A stretch of DNA of 64,000 bases, from NCBI GenBank assembly GCA_937887565.1, contig CALABS010000052.1, positions 49,481 to 113,480 of the forward strand, in the 5' to 3' direction. This DNA comes from an uncultured Rhodospirillaceae bacterium. GTDB lineage: Bacteria; Pseudomonadota; Alphaproteobacteria; Rhodospirillales; Magnetospirillaceae. The notes under the pieces were generated by a model that was not told the DNA's origin, ran no database searches, and saw nothing but the letters and a program-made list of their open reading frames with translations. A program made the position numbers and the translations under genes. Shown here one piece after another: positions 33,691 through 42,125 of this stretch (within the stretch, counting starts at the first letter, position 1; each line of letters begins with the position of its first letter).

Positions 33691-34750
33691 GTCGGCCGTG
33701 GCGTCCGGCAAGCCTCCGGACTTCAACCTGTTCGGCGCCGAGGAGAAGGTCCTCGCCGCCGCCGAGGGCCTGGAACGGCGCGTGGCCGACGGGCCCGAGG
33801 AGCTGCGGGCCGACGTCCGCGCCCTGGTCGAGGCCTATCGCCGCGCGGTGCGCGAGCAGCGCCGGCTGGTCAAGGTCAGCGACCGGCTCCAGGGCCAATT
33901 GGGGACGGTCAACCAGGAACTGGCCAAGCGCACCGCCGAGGCCGAGGAAGCCCTGGCCCGGCTGCGCGACGCCCAGGAGCAGCTGGTGCAGACCGAGAAG
34001 CTGGCCAGCCTGGGCGCCCTGGTCGGCGGCGTCGCCCACGAGATCAACACCCCCGTCGGCATCGCCTTGTCCTGCGCCTCGCACCTGTCCGACGCCACGG
34101 CGGCGATCCACCGGTTGTTCGCCGCCGACGACATCGGGGTGGACGATTTCCAGCGCTACATGGACACCGCCGCCGACACCGCGCGGCTGATCCTGGCCAA
34201 TTGCGAGCGGGCCGCCGCGCTGATCCGCAGCTTCAAGCAGGTGGCGGTGGACCGGACCACCTCGGAGCGGCGGCGCTTCGACCTCGCCGCGACCATCGGC
34301 GCGACCCTGGACAGCCTGGGTCCCGGCCTGCGGCAGGCCGGCCACACGGTGACCGTCGCCTGTCCGGCCGAGCTGATGATGGAGAGCTATCCGGGGGCGC
34401 TCGGCCAGGTGCTGACCAATCTGGTGATGAATTCGGTGGTCCATGGCTATGACCAGGGTGTCGCCGGCCGGCTGTCCATTCGCGTCGACCAGCCCGATCC
34501 CGTCACCGTGCGGCTGGTCTATGCCGACGACGGCAAGGGCATCCCCGACGAATACCGCGCCCGCGTCTTCGATCCGTTCTTCACCACCCGCCGCGGCTCG
34601 GGCGGCACCGGCCTGGGGCTGCACATCGCCCACACCCTGGTGCGCGGCTCGCTGGGTGGCACCCTGACGGTGGACAGCGCCCCGGGGCGGGGAACCACCT
34701 TCACGCTGGTGATGCCGGTGACGGCGGAGGAGCGACTCAGCCCCGGCTGA
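33680..34750 (+). CDS. Cytoplasmic histidine kinase with coiled coil, Sia-linked
   Basis: A 356-residue soluble kinase: a long coiled coil (about 40-108), H-box LGALVGGVAHEINTPVGIAL with H120, and an ATPase domain with LTNLVMNSVVHGY, DDGKGIP and GTGLGLHIAH. The HEINTPVG form belongs to the HWE-unrelated, NtrB/RsbT-neighbour kinases that often lack their own sensor. It overlaps siaC by 11 bp and its 3' end overlaps the oppositely transcribed SiaA-like gene by 14 bp. Pseudomonas siaABCD has no such kinase, so it is a local addition. Confidence 0.9.
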   Translation: MAAESAVASGKPPDFNLFGAEEKVLAAAEGLERRVADGPEELRADVRALVEAYRRAVREQRRLVKVSDRLQGQLGTVNQELAKRTAEAEEALARLRDAQEQLVQTEKLASLGALVGGVAHEINTPVGIALSCASHLSDATAAIHRLFAADDIGVDDFQRYMDTAADTARLILANCERAAALIRSFKQVAVDRTTSERRRFDLAATIGATLDSLGPGLRQAGHTVTVACPAELMMESYPGALGQVLTNLVMNSVVHGYDQGVAGRLSIRVDQPDPVTVRLVYADDGKGIPDEYRARVFDPFFTTRRGSGGTGLGLHIAHTLVRGSLGGTLTVDSAPGRGTTFTLVMPVTAEERLSPG

Positions 34751-36368
34751 CCGGCCGGAAGGCCAGGAAGGTGACGTCGTCGCGGCGGCGTTCGTCGCCG
34801 CGCCAGCGCGACAAGTGCTGGAACAGTACGTCCATCTGGTCGGTCAGCGGCCGGTCGGCGACCTCCTCCAGCAGATCCTGCAGGCGGCGGCGGCCGAACA
34901 GGCGGCGCTGGTCTCCGCCCACCTGGTCGGTGACGCCATCGGTGAACAGATAGAACGCCTCGCCCGGGACGATCGGAACCCGATGGGCGGTGAAGCGGTA
35001 GTCCTCGGGGCTGTCCAGATAGCCGAGGCTCATGCGATCGCCGCGCAGCAGCTGGAAGCCGTCGGCGCCGTGCACCAAAAGCGGCAGGCTGGCGCCGGCA
35101 TAGGTGACGGTGCCGGCCTCGCGGTCGATGACGCAGATGCCGGCATCCAGGCCGTCGTTGGACACCGCGCTGTCGCGGTCCTGGCGCAGGGCCGTCTTCA
35201 CCAGCCGGTTGAGCTGGGTCAGCATCTCGGCGGGGTCGTCGTGGCCGTGGTGGTGCAGGATGCGCGAGAAGCTGGAGGCGACCACCGCCGTCATGAAGGC
35301 GCCCGGCACCCCGTGGCCGGTGCAGTCCATCACCGCGATGACGCCCTTGGAGCCGAAGGCGCCGGCCCAGTAGTAGTCGCCGCCGACGATGTCCAGCGGC
35401 TGCCAGCCCACCGCCAGCTCGTCCACCAGCCCGACCAGCGCGCCCTGGTCGGGCAGCAGGGCGGTCTGGATGCGGCTGGCGTAGCGGATGCCGTCGTTGA
35501 TGTAGCGGTTGGCCTTTTCCAGCTCGGCGTTGGCCAGGTTCAGCTGGGCGAGTGCCCGCTCGACGCCCTCCTTCTCACGGGCCAGCTCGACGGTGCGTTC
35601 GGTGACGCGCCGCTCCAGGTCGCGGGCCAGCGCCGCCAGTTCGGCCTTGGCGCGTTCGCGGCCGTCAAGGCCCTCCTGCGACTTCGCCAACATGGCGTTG
35701 ACCGTGCCCACCAGCAGCCCCAGCTCGTCCTTTTCGTGGCGGGGCGGCAGGCCGATGGGAAAATCGCCGGGATGGGCCGGATCGACCCGGGCGATGTCGG
35801 CGGTGATGCGCAGCAGCGGCTTGGTGATCAGGGCATATAGCGCGGCCACCACCAGCACGCACAGGCCCACGGCGCGGGCCAAGCTGGTCGCCACATTGGC
35901 CAGGACCCGCTCCAGATAGCGGTTCATCAGCGTGGCGGCGTCCAGCCGCGCCTCGAGGGTGCCGACGGCGGTGACGGCGCCGTCGTTGGTGCGGGTCTCG
36001 AGCGGCAGCGTGTAGACGGCCAGGTCGCTGAACAGTGTCGCCGCCACCGACGGCAGCGGCGTCGCCTCGGCCGGGCGGCGGGCGCTGCCCAGGGTGCCGC
36101 CGTAGTTGTCGGTCAGGTCCACGGCCAGCACCGCCGGTTCCTGGGCCAACCCCTGGACCACCTCGCCGGCCAGTTCGGGCGACAACTGATAGGCGGCCTC
36201 GATGGCCAGGCCGCGCACCAATTTCAGGCTGGCCGTCATCTCCCGGTCGACCTGCCGGTGCAGCGCCCGATAGTCGCTGAGAAGCTCGTAGGCGCTGGTG
36301 GCCAGTCCCAGCACCAGGGCGATGGCCAGGGTCAGGAAGGCCTGCTTGAAGGACAGGCCGTCCAGCAT
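34737..36368 (-). CDS. SiaA-like membrane PP2C/SpoIIE phosphatase
   Basis: A 543-residue protein. Two transmembrane helices (about 8-27 and 163-182) flank a periplasmic sensor; then come a HAMP domain (183-235), a coiled coil (235-290) and a SpoIIE/PP2C phosphatase domain. The metal site shows GGDYYWAG (D331), AVMDCTGHGVPGAFM (D348), LFTDGVTDQVGGD and RRDDVTF. This is the layout of SiaA, which dephosphorylates SiaC. GAGG stands just before the ATG at 36368. It is transcribed against siaB-siaC and divergently from the GGDEF gene. Confidence 0.9.
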   Translation of the reverse strand: MLDGLSFKQAFLTLAIALVLGLATSAYELLSDYRALHRQVDREMTASLKLVRGLAIEAAYQLSPELAGEVVQGLAQEPAVLAVDLTDNYGGTLGSARRPAEATPLPSVAATLFSDLAVYTLPLETRTNDGAVTAVGTLEARLDAATLMNRYLERVLANVATSLARAVGLCVLVVAALYALITKPLLRITADIARVDPAHPGDFPIGLPPRHEKDELGLLVGTVNAMLAKSQEGLDGRERAKAELAALARDLERRVTERTVELAREKEGVERALAQLNLANAELEKANRYINDGIRYASRIQTALLPDQGALVGLVDELAVGWQPLDIVGGDYYWAGAFGSKGVIAVMDCTGHGVPGAFMTAVVASSFSRILHHHGHDDPAEMLTQLNRLVKTALRQDRDSAVSNDGLDAGICVIDREAGTVTYAGASLPLLVHGADGFQLLRGDRMSLGYLDSPEDYRFTAHRVPIVPGEAFYLFTDGVTDQVGGDQRRLFGRRRLQDLLEEVADRPLTDQMDVLFQHLSRWRGDERRRDDVTFLAFRPVSRG

Positions 36369-36764
36369 TCGGACCTCGAAGGTCCCCGGTGCGGTCGGTT
36401 TCGGCGCCGGTTCGATCCGACTGTGGTGCAAGGCTGACCCGTTCGAGCGACGTGGGGAATCCCTGGCATTGTGGGCAAGCGGCCGTCCGCCGTCCAGACC
36501 CAAGGGAGGGTGGGGCGGCACAACTCGTCACAATCCGACGGGAAGCGCGGGTGGGATCGCGCGCCCCGGGCGCGGACACTCTTTATTCGGCCATCAGTGG
36601 TGCTCATTTTCCCCTGGGGAGGGGGAACGGCAGCGCCGCCGCCGCGTCAGGCCGCGCCATGCGCGCGCCAAGGTTTCGCGGTCGCGACTCTCGATGGTTG
36701 AAGACGTGGCGCGGGAAGTTGTACCACTCGGATGGTGGGACGGCGTCGGCGGGGGCGAACGGGC
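36369..36764. other. Divergent 396-bp regulatory gap (SiaA-like / GGDEF)
   Basis: No gene is supported. The gap must hold both promoters. A 15-bp palindrome with 7-bp arms CGCGCCC/GGGCGCG lies at 36560-36574, and a short AT-richer patch (CTCTTTATTCGG) follows at about 36581. I cannot assign -35/-10 elements with confidence. Confidence 0.5.
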
Positions 36765-38495
36765 ATGGATGCGGGCAACATCATCGATCTGGCCAGCGAG
36801 AGGCGGCGCCGTGGGCCCCGCTTCGACGGCGGATTGATGGATATCCTCGAGGTCAGCCGTGACCTCGTCTGTCTTTGCCGGGGCGGGGCCATCGCCGCCA
36901 TCAACGGCGCCGGCGTCCGCCTGCTGGGCGCAGTGACCACCGAGCAGGTGCTGGGCAGCCGGCTGGCCGATTTCCTGGTCCCCGAATACGCCTCGGTGAT
37001 GGCCCTGTTCCTGGCCGGCAAGGCCAGCGAGGACAAGGCCGTGCCCACCCGTCTGCTGGCTCTCGACGGCGCCACCCGCGACGTCGAGATGCAAGTCTAT
37101 CCGGCCCGCGAGATCGCCCCCGACGCCACGGTCATCGTCTGCCGCGACGTCACCGGCGACAGGCAGGCCGCCGACCGCACCCATGAGACCGACGCCCGTT
37201 TCGCGCTGCTGGTCGAGAACGCCATGAACCTGGTCTGCCACGTGGTGGACGGGCGGCTTCGCTACGTCAACCGCGCCGGGTTGGCCATGCTGGGCGCGCG
37301 GTCGCGGAAGGCGGTGGTCGGGCTCGGCCTGGCCGACATTTTCCACGATGACTACGCCGGGGTCTTCACACCCGATACGCTGTCCTTCCTGTTGGCCGAA
37401 AGTGCCGGCGTTCCCATGCGCCTCAAGCGGCTCGACCGCCGGCCGGTGGACGTGCTGGTGTCGGTGTCGGCGCTGCCGTCGCATCGGGGGCTCGAACTGA
37501 TGGTCGAGGCCCGCGACATCACCGCCCACAACCGCGCCGTGACCGCTTTGCGCACGGCCAACGAGACCCTGGAGATGCGGGTCGCCCAGCGGACCCGCGA
37601 ACTGGCCGAGCAGCGCCGCCTGGCCGAGGAGAACAAGTCGGTGGCCGACGCCGGCCGCCGCTTCACCGAAAGCCTGCTCGACATGATTCCCGGCCCGATA
37701 TGGTTCAAGGACGCGCGCGGGATCGTCCAGTCGAGCAACCGCGCCTTCCGCGAGCTGTTCGGCGACGACCACGCGGCCATCACCCTGTGCGAGGAGGACC
37801 GCCGGTCGGACGCCGATATCCTGTCGGGCGCGGTCGAGCAGGTGGTGTTCGAGGCGGGCTTGCCCGCCGTCGGCGGCGAGCTTCACCACCTGCTGGTTTC
37901 CAAATGCTGCTACCGCGACGACGACGGTCATCCGGTGGGCGTCCTCGGCGTGATCACCGACATCTCCGAACGCATGGCGCTGGAACGGGAACTGCGCCGG
38001 CTGGCGACGATCGACCCGCTGACCGGCGCCGCCAACCGCCGCCAGTTCATGGACCGGCTGACCGCCGAGCTTGAGCGGGCCCGCCGCTACGGCCACGCGC
38101 TTTCCGTCGTGATGCTGGACATCGACCACTTCAAGCGGATCAACGACACCCACGGCCACGCGGTGGGGGACGAGGCGTTGCGGGCGCTGGTCGCCACCCT
38201 TCATGGCGCGCTGCGCGACGTCGATCTGTTGGGGCGCCTGGGCGGCGAGGAATTCGCGGTGGTTCTGCCCGAGACCCCGCCCGTCGGCGCCGTCGAGGTG
38301 GCCGAGCGGCTGCGCGCCGCCGTCGCCGGCATCGGCGTGCCGGTGGCGGTGGACGGCATTCTGTCCTTCACCGCCAGCCTGGGGGTGGCCGGCCTCGACG
38401 CCGCCGACGCCGGCATCGAGGATTTGCTGGCCCGCGCCGACCGCGCCCTTTACCGCGCCAAGCAGGATGGTCGCGACCGCGTCGTGGCCGGCTGA
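36765..38495 (+). CDS. PAS-PAS-PAS-GGDEF diguanylate cyclase
   Basis: A 576-residue soluble protein: PAS-like regions at about 25-145, 150-265 and 310-420, a coiled coil between the second and third (about 268-308), and a C-terminal GGDEF domain with GGEEF at 493-497. The inhibitory site RxxD is present (484-487), so product inhibition is expected. IDPLTGAANRR and ARADRALYRAKQDGRD are typical. It should make c-di-GMP. Lying next to SiaA/B/C-like genes it is the natural candidate for the SiaD role, although P. aeruginosa SiaD is much shorter and lacks PAS domains. Confidence 0.92.
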   Translation: MDAGNIIDLASERRRRGPRFDGGLMDILEVSRDLVCLCRGGAIAAINGAGVRLLGAVTTEQVLGSRLADFLVPEYASVMALFLAGKASEDKAVPTRLLALDGATRDVEMQVYPAREIAPDATVIVCRDVTGDRQAADRTHETDARFALLVENAMNLVCHVVDGRLRYVNRAGLAMLGARSRKAVVGLGLADIFHDDYAGVFTPDTLSFLLAESAGVPMRLKRLDRRPVDVLVSVSALPSHRGLELMVEARDITAHNRAVTALRTANETLEMRVAQRTRELAEQRRLAEENKSVADAGRRFTESLLDMIPGPIWFKDARGIVQSSNRAFRELFGDDHAAITLCEEDRRSDADILSGAVEQVVFEAGLPAVGGELHHLLVSKCCYRDDDGHPVGVLGVITDISERMALERELRRLATIDPLTGAANRRQFMDRLTAELERARRYGHALSVVMLDIDHFKRINDTHGHAVGDEALRALVATLHGALRDVDLLGRLGGEEFAVVLPETPPVGAVEVAERLRAAVAGIGVPVAVDGILSFTASLGVAGLDAADAGIEDLLARADRALYRAKQDGRDRVVAG

Positions 38496-38527
38496 CAGCC
38501 ATACCCCTTTTTCGCTAGACTCGGGGC

Positions 38528-41083
38528 ATGGATGCCCCGTCCCGATCTCTGTCCCGATCCCGGTTCCGTCGCCGCGCCGTCTTCGTGCTGCTGGGTATCG
38601 CCGCGCTGGCGGCGGTGGCGGCCGCCGGCCTGTGGCTGCCGGCCGCCAGCCTGCGGTGGGGGGTGGTCGAGGGACTGCGCCGGCTGGGCATGGCCGAGGT
38701 GGCGCTGGACGGGGCCGACCTTTCGCTGTTCCAGGGCCGGGTGCGGGTGCAAGGTGTCACGGCCCGTGGCGGGGCCGGGCTGCCGTTCGATCTCGGCAGC
38801 CTGGTGGTGGGATTCCGCTGGCGGCCGCTGCTGGACCAGGTGGTGTCGCTGCGTGAGGCGGAATTGGCCGGGGTGCGGATGGAAATCCGACGCGACGGCG
38901 GCGGCTGGGTGGTCGGCGGATTGCCGCTGCCGGCGGCGGGCGGGGGCGAGGATGGCTGGACGGTCGAGGCCGACGGGCTGCGTCTGGTCGACAGCCACGT
39001 CACCATCGTGGACGGCGGCACGACCCTGGAGGTCGAGGTCGACGAGCTGAGCATCGGGGCTTGGCGCGGTTCGGCCCCCGACGAGCCAGTGCCGTGGCGG
39101 CTGGCGGGCAGGATCAACGGCGCCCCGGTGACGGCCGAGGGCGCCGCCGCTCCCTTCGCCGCCAGCCCCCGGCTGACGGTGACGGCGTCCGTGGAGGGCT
39201 TCGATCTCGCCGCGATCGCCAAACCCGTCCGCCGCCAGGGCGTCGACGGGCTGGCCGGCCGCCTGTCGGCTCGTCTGGACCTGGTGGCGGGCGACGGCCC
39301 GATGCGCGCCACGGGCACGGCGCGGGTGCGCGGCGCGGCCGCCGCCGCCGGCGCCGTGACGGTTGGCGCCGCCATGCTCGACTGGTCCGGGGACCTGGCC
39401 TGGCGCGATGGCGGCCTCGACGCCGATGGGACCCTGCGTGCCGAGAGGCTGAGCGCGGCGCGGCGGGACGGTACCGTCGAATTCCAGGCGGCGGCCTGGA
39501 CCGGCACCGCCCGCGCGGCCGCGGGCGCGCGCCCGTTCAGCATCGACGGCGAGGTGACCCTGGCCGGGCTGGTGGGGCGTCTGGGCGAGCACCGCGTCGA
39601 CCATGGCCGGGCCGGCGCCACGGGACGCCTGACGGTGGTGGCGGACGCCCCGGCGGCATCGGTGTTGCCGCCGGTCGAGGCGGCCCTGGACCTGTGGGTC
39701 GAGGGTGTGAGGGTCGGCGACCCGGCGCTCGGGCGGCTGATCGGCGCCGCCGACCGGGTGGTGGCGTCGGGGGTGACGGCGGCCCCGGCCGACGGGGCGC
39801 GCGTCGCCCGCATCGAGGCGAGCGGCCTTGAGGCCAAGGACGGCCGGGTGCGGGTCGCCCGGGCGGTCGCCGAGCAGGGGGCGCTTTCCGCCGCCGGCGA
39901 CGTGACGGCGAAGGGACTGGCGCTGGACGGCGTGTCGGCGCGGCTGGTCCGCACCGCCGACGGGTTCGAGGGCTTTCCGGCCGCCGAGGGCGAGGGCGGC
40001 GGCGAGCCGATGCGCCTCGGGCTGGCGCGGCTGACCGTCACCGGCGGCCGGGTCGAATTCGAGGACCGCACCCCCAGCGAGCCGGTCCGCCTGACCGTCG
40101 ACGACATCGAGCTGGCCGCCCGCCGCCTCGATACCGGCCGCCCGGACCGCGACAGCCCGTTCCGCCTCTCGGCCCGGCTGCAGGGGGCGCGGATCGAGGC
40201 GCGGGGCGCGCTGCGGCCGTTTGCATCCACGCTGTCGGGCTCGGTGAAGGGAAGGGTCGAGGCCCTGGACCTGCCGGCCCTGTCGCCCTACGCCGCCGAC
40301 ACCTTCGGCGTCCGCCTCCATACCGGCCAGTTCGACGGCGACCTGGCGGTCAGCCTGGATCGGGGGGCTCTGGACGGGCGCATGGACATCGTCTTGTCGC
40401 GGCTGTTCGTGGACCAGCCCGACCCCCGGGCGCCGCTGGCAAGGCAGGCCGACATGCCGGTCGAGACCGTCCTCGACCTGCTGCGCGATTCCGAACAGCG
40501 CATCCGCCTGACTATCCCCGTGCGGGGCGACCTGTCGCGGCCCGACTTCGACGTCAGCGACGCGGTGTCGCAGGCGGTGGGAGGCGCGCTCAAGAGCACG
40601 GTGCTGACCACGCTGAAGGTGGCGTTTCCGGTGGTGGCGCTGATCGGCCTCGTCATCGACGAGGCGTCGACGCCGCGGCTGTCGCTGGAGCCGCTGGTCT
40701 TCGCCGCCGGCGAGCAAGCGCTGACCCCGGCCCACGAGGAGCACCTGGGGACCGTCGCCGAGCTGTTGCACCAGCGGCCGGGGGTCAAGCTCACCATCTG
40801 CGGGGTCGCCGTCCCGGCGGCCGATTGGCCGCCCCTGGCCGAACGGCGCCGCCGCGAGCGTGCGGACCTGCTGTCGCGGCTGCGAGAGATGGTCGGCAGG
40901 CCGCCGGTGCCGGCTGAGGATACCCCCGACCGCGACCTGCTCGGCGAACTCGCCGACCGCCGCAACCAGGCGGTCAAGGGATGGCTGGTCGCCGCCGGGG
41001 TCGAGCCCGGGCGCCTGTTCGTCTGTCGCCCGCGGCTGTCCGAGGAGCCCGGCGCCGTCCCTGCGGTGGACCTCCTCATCTGA
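38528..41083 (+). CDS. DUF748/AsmA-like envelope protein
   Basis: An 851-residue protein with one N-terminal transmembrane helix (about 16-36), then a long beta-rich body with AsmA/DUF748 traits: GRVEFEDRTPSEPVRLTVDD and RIEARGALRPFASTLSGSV. A C-terminal stretch (about 720-845) resembles an OmpA-like or peptidoglycan-facing region. Proteins of this superfamily form long grooves across the periplasm and are linked to lipid transfer. It is 32 bp after the GGDEF gene and may be co-transcribed. A strong hairpin follows at 41162. Confidence 0.82.
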   Translation: MDAPSRSLSRSRFRRRAVFVLLGIAALAAVAAAGLWLPAASLRWGVVEGLRRLGMAEVALDGADLSLFQGRVRVQGVTARGGAGLPFDLGSLVVGFRWRPLLDQVVSLREAELAGVRMEIRRDGGGWVVGGLPLPAAGGGEDGWTVEADGLRLVDSHVTIVDGGTTLEVEVDELSIGAWRGSAPDEPVPWRLAGRINGAPVTAEGAAAPFAASPRLTVTASVEGFDLAAIAKPVRRQGVDGLAGRLSARLDLVAGDGPMRATGTARVRGAAAAAGAVTVGAAMLDWSGDLAWRDGGLDADGTLRAERLSAARRDGTVEFQAAAWTGTARAAAGARPFSIDGEVTLAGLVGRLGEHRVDHGRAGATGRLTVVADAPAASVLPPVEAALDLWVEGVRVGDPALGRLIGAADRVVASGVTAAPADGARVARIEASGLEAKDGRVRVARAVAEQGALSAAGDVTAKGLALDGVSARLVRTADGFEGFPAAEGEGGGEPMRLGLARLTVTGGRVEFEDRTPSEPVRLTVDDIELAARRLDTGRPDRDSPFRLSARLQGARIEARGALRPFASTLSGSVKGRVEALDLPALSPYAADTFGVRLHTGQFDGDLAVSLDRGALDGRMDIVLSRLFVDQPDPRAPLARQADMPVETVLDLLRDSEQRIRLTIPVRGDLSRPDFDVSDAVSQAVGGALKSTVLTTLKVAFPVVALIGLVIDEASTPRLSLEPLVFAAGEQALTPAHEEHLGTVAELLHQRPGVKLTICGVAVPAADWPPLAERRRRERADLLSRLREMVGRPPVPAEDTPDRDLLGELADRRNQAVKGWLVAAGVEPGRLFVCRPRLSEEPGAVPAVDLLI

Positions 41084-41161
41084 CCGTTCCGTCGGCCCGA
41101 AGAATGGCCCGCGTCCCGATCGTGCCCGCGCGAAGGGAATTTCACGCCGCGGCAAGAAAAT

Positions 41162-41186
41162 GGCCCCGGCGGAGGCCGCCGGGGCC
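41162..41186 (-). terminator. Strong hairpin, T-run on the minus strand
   Basis: Perfect 11-bp GC arms (41162-41172 and 41176-41186) with a 3-base loop. The bases left of it are AAGAAAA, so on the minus strand the stem is followed by a T-rich run: a good intrinsic terminator for a minus-strand transcript. On the plus strand, where the DUF748 gene ends 78 bp earlier, the tail is only GTCTAGTC. No minus-strand gene is recognised upstream. Confidence 0.65.
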
Positions 41187-41827
41187 GTCTAGTCACGAAG
41201 GAAAAAGTGACAAGATGCCGAGTTGAAATCGGCTAAAGAATGACTCCGCGACCTCTCGGACATGGTGCTTTGGGAAGAGGTGCCTGGTAAATTCTTCCCA
41301 TCGGCGATCGGAATTTCGAAAGTAAAGTAAGCCGAAACCCGAGAGGTTTGTAACAACAATTTCGCATATGCTAAGCGAAGCGTAGTGTTTGGAATATGCA
41401 TAAGTCAACAAGGAAGGTTTCAGGGATAACCGCTACGCATTTTCACTTACAAAGCACTCATATAGGTGAAACTACGTATGGCATCTGGCAGGGGGGCTGG
41501 CGGCTTTCCCTTCGGTCCTGCGCAGCGAAACGCGAACGATAACTGTCTCGGTTTATACGTATGTTCAACAGGAAACCTGCGATTTTCAACGGGTTTGAGC
41601 GTCCCATCCGTTGCATAACCACCCCGGACGTCCGGATTTTTCTCGATTTTGATCGGTAAGACTTCCGTTTTTCTCGACGTGCCTCATGGAATCCTGTATC
41701 CCATGGTTTGACCGCCGGAGGAGGGCGAAGACCCTCCGAGGGTGGGATGTGGGCTGCCCTAGGGCCCCGCACTTCCGGGCAAGCCGGGGAATTGAAAACA
41801 AAAACGAAGACGGGAGGGTTTGGTCTT
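41187..41827. other. AT-rich 640-bp non-coding region before the symporter operon
   Basis: Base composition drops well below the rest of the window. Short frames exist on the minus strand (41193-41411, 41458-41772) but have no recognisable protein features or ribosome sites. The region holds the upstream control of the DUF4212/symporter operon: a palindrome plus T-run at 41624-41641, a 6-bp hairpin at 41720-41737 (GGAGGG/CCCTCC) in the likely leader, and GGAGGG 9 bp before the first ATG. A long regulated 5' region or a small RNA gene is possible. Confidence 0.6.
41624..41643 (+). terminator. Terminator-like palindrome in the symporter leader region
   Basis: CCGGACGTCCGG (41624-41635) is a perfect palindrome followed by ATTTTTCT. 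The hairpin would have a 4-bp stem and 4-base loop, so it is weak, but the T-run is clear. It lies 187 bp before the DUF4212 start and could end a short upstream transcript or act as an attenuator. Confidence 0.4.
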
Positions 41828-42109
41828 ATGAAAGACTACAACATTTCCACGGATTCCGACGCCAACGCCAAGGACTATTGGCAAGCCTCGATCCGTCTCA
41901 TTTTCACGTGTCTCGCCATCTGGTTCGTCGTTTCTTATGGATTCGGCATCCTGTTCCACGACGCCCTGAACGCAATTCAGATCGGCGGCTTCAAGCTGGG
42001 CTTCTGGTTCGCCCAGAACGGGTCGATCTATGTGTTCGTCGCGCTGATCTTCTGGTACGCCTCGCGTATGAACAAGATCGACCGCGACCACGGCGTCCAC
42101 GAGGACTGA
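41828..42109 (+). CDS. DUF4212 small subunit of sodium/solute symporter
   Basis: A 93-residue membrane protein with two helices (about 23-42 and 60-80): YWQASIRLIFTCLAIWFVVS and FWFAQNGSIYVFVALIFWYA. These match the DUF4212 small subunit always found before a VC_2705-type symporter. Its tail RMNKIDRDHGVHED is also typical. GGAGGG precedes the ATG. The symporter gene starts 16 bp later. Confidence 0.93.
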   Translation: MKDYNISTDSDANAKDYWQASIRLIFTCLAIWFVVSYGFGILFHDALNAIQIGGFKLGFWFAQNGSIYVFVALIFWYASRMNKIDRDHGVHED

Positions 42110-42125
42110 GGCAGGGAGCGCGAAA

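Noticed and set aside
41193..41411. 72-codon minus-strand frame in the AT-rich region (and 41189-41401, 41458-41772)
   Set aside because: No ribosome site, no recognisable domain and two overlapping frames compete. A decayed gene cannot be excluded but is not supported.
41480..41520. Sigma-54-like promoter (TGGCAG...TGGCGG) before the symporter operon
   Set aside because: The GC half lacks the TTGC element and spacing is wrong; over 300 bp from the first gene.
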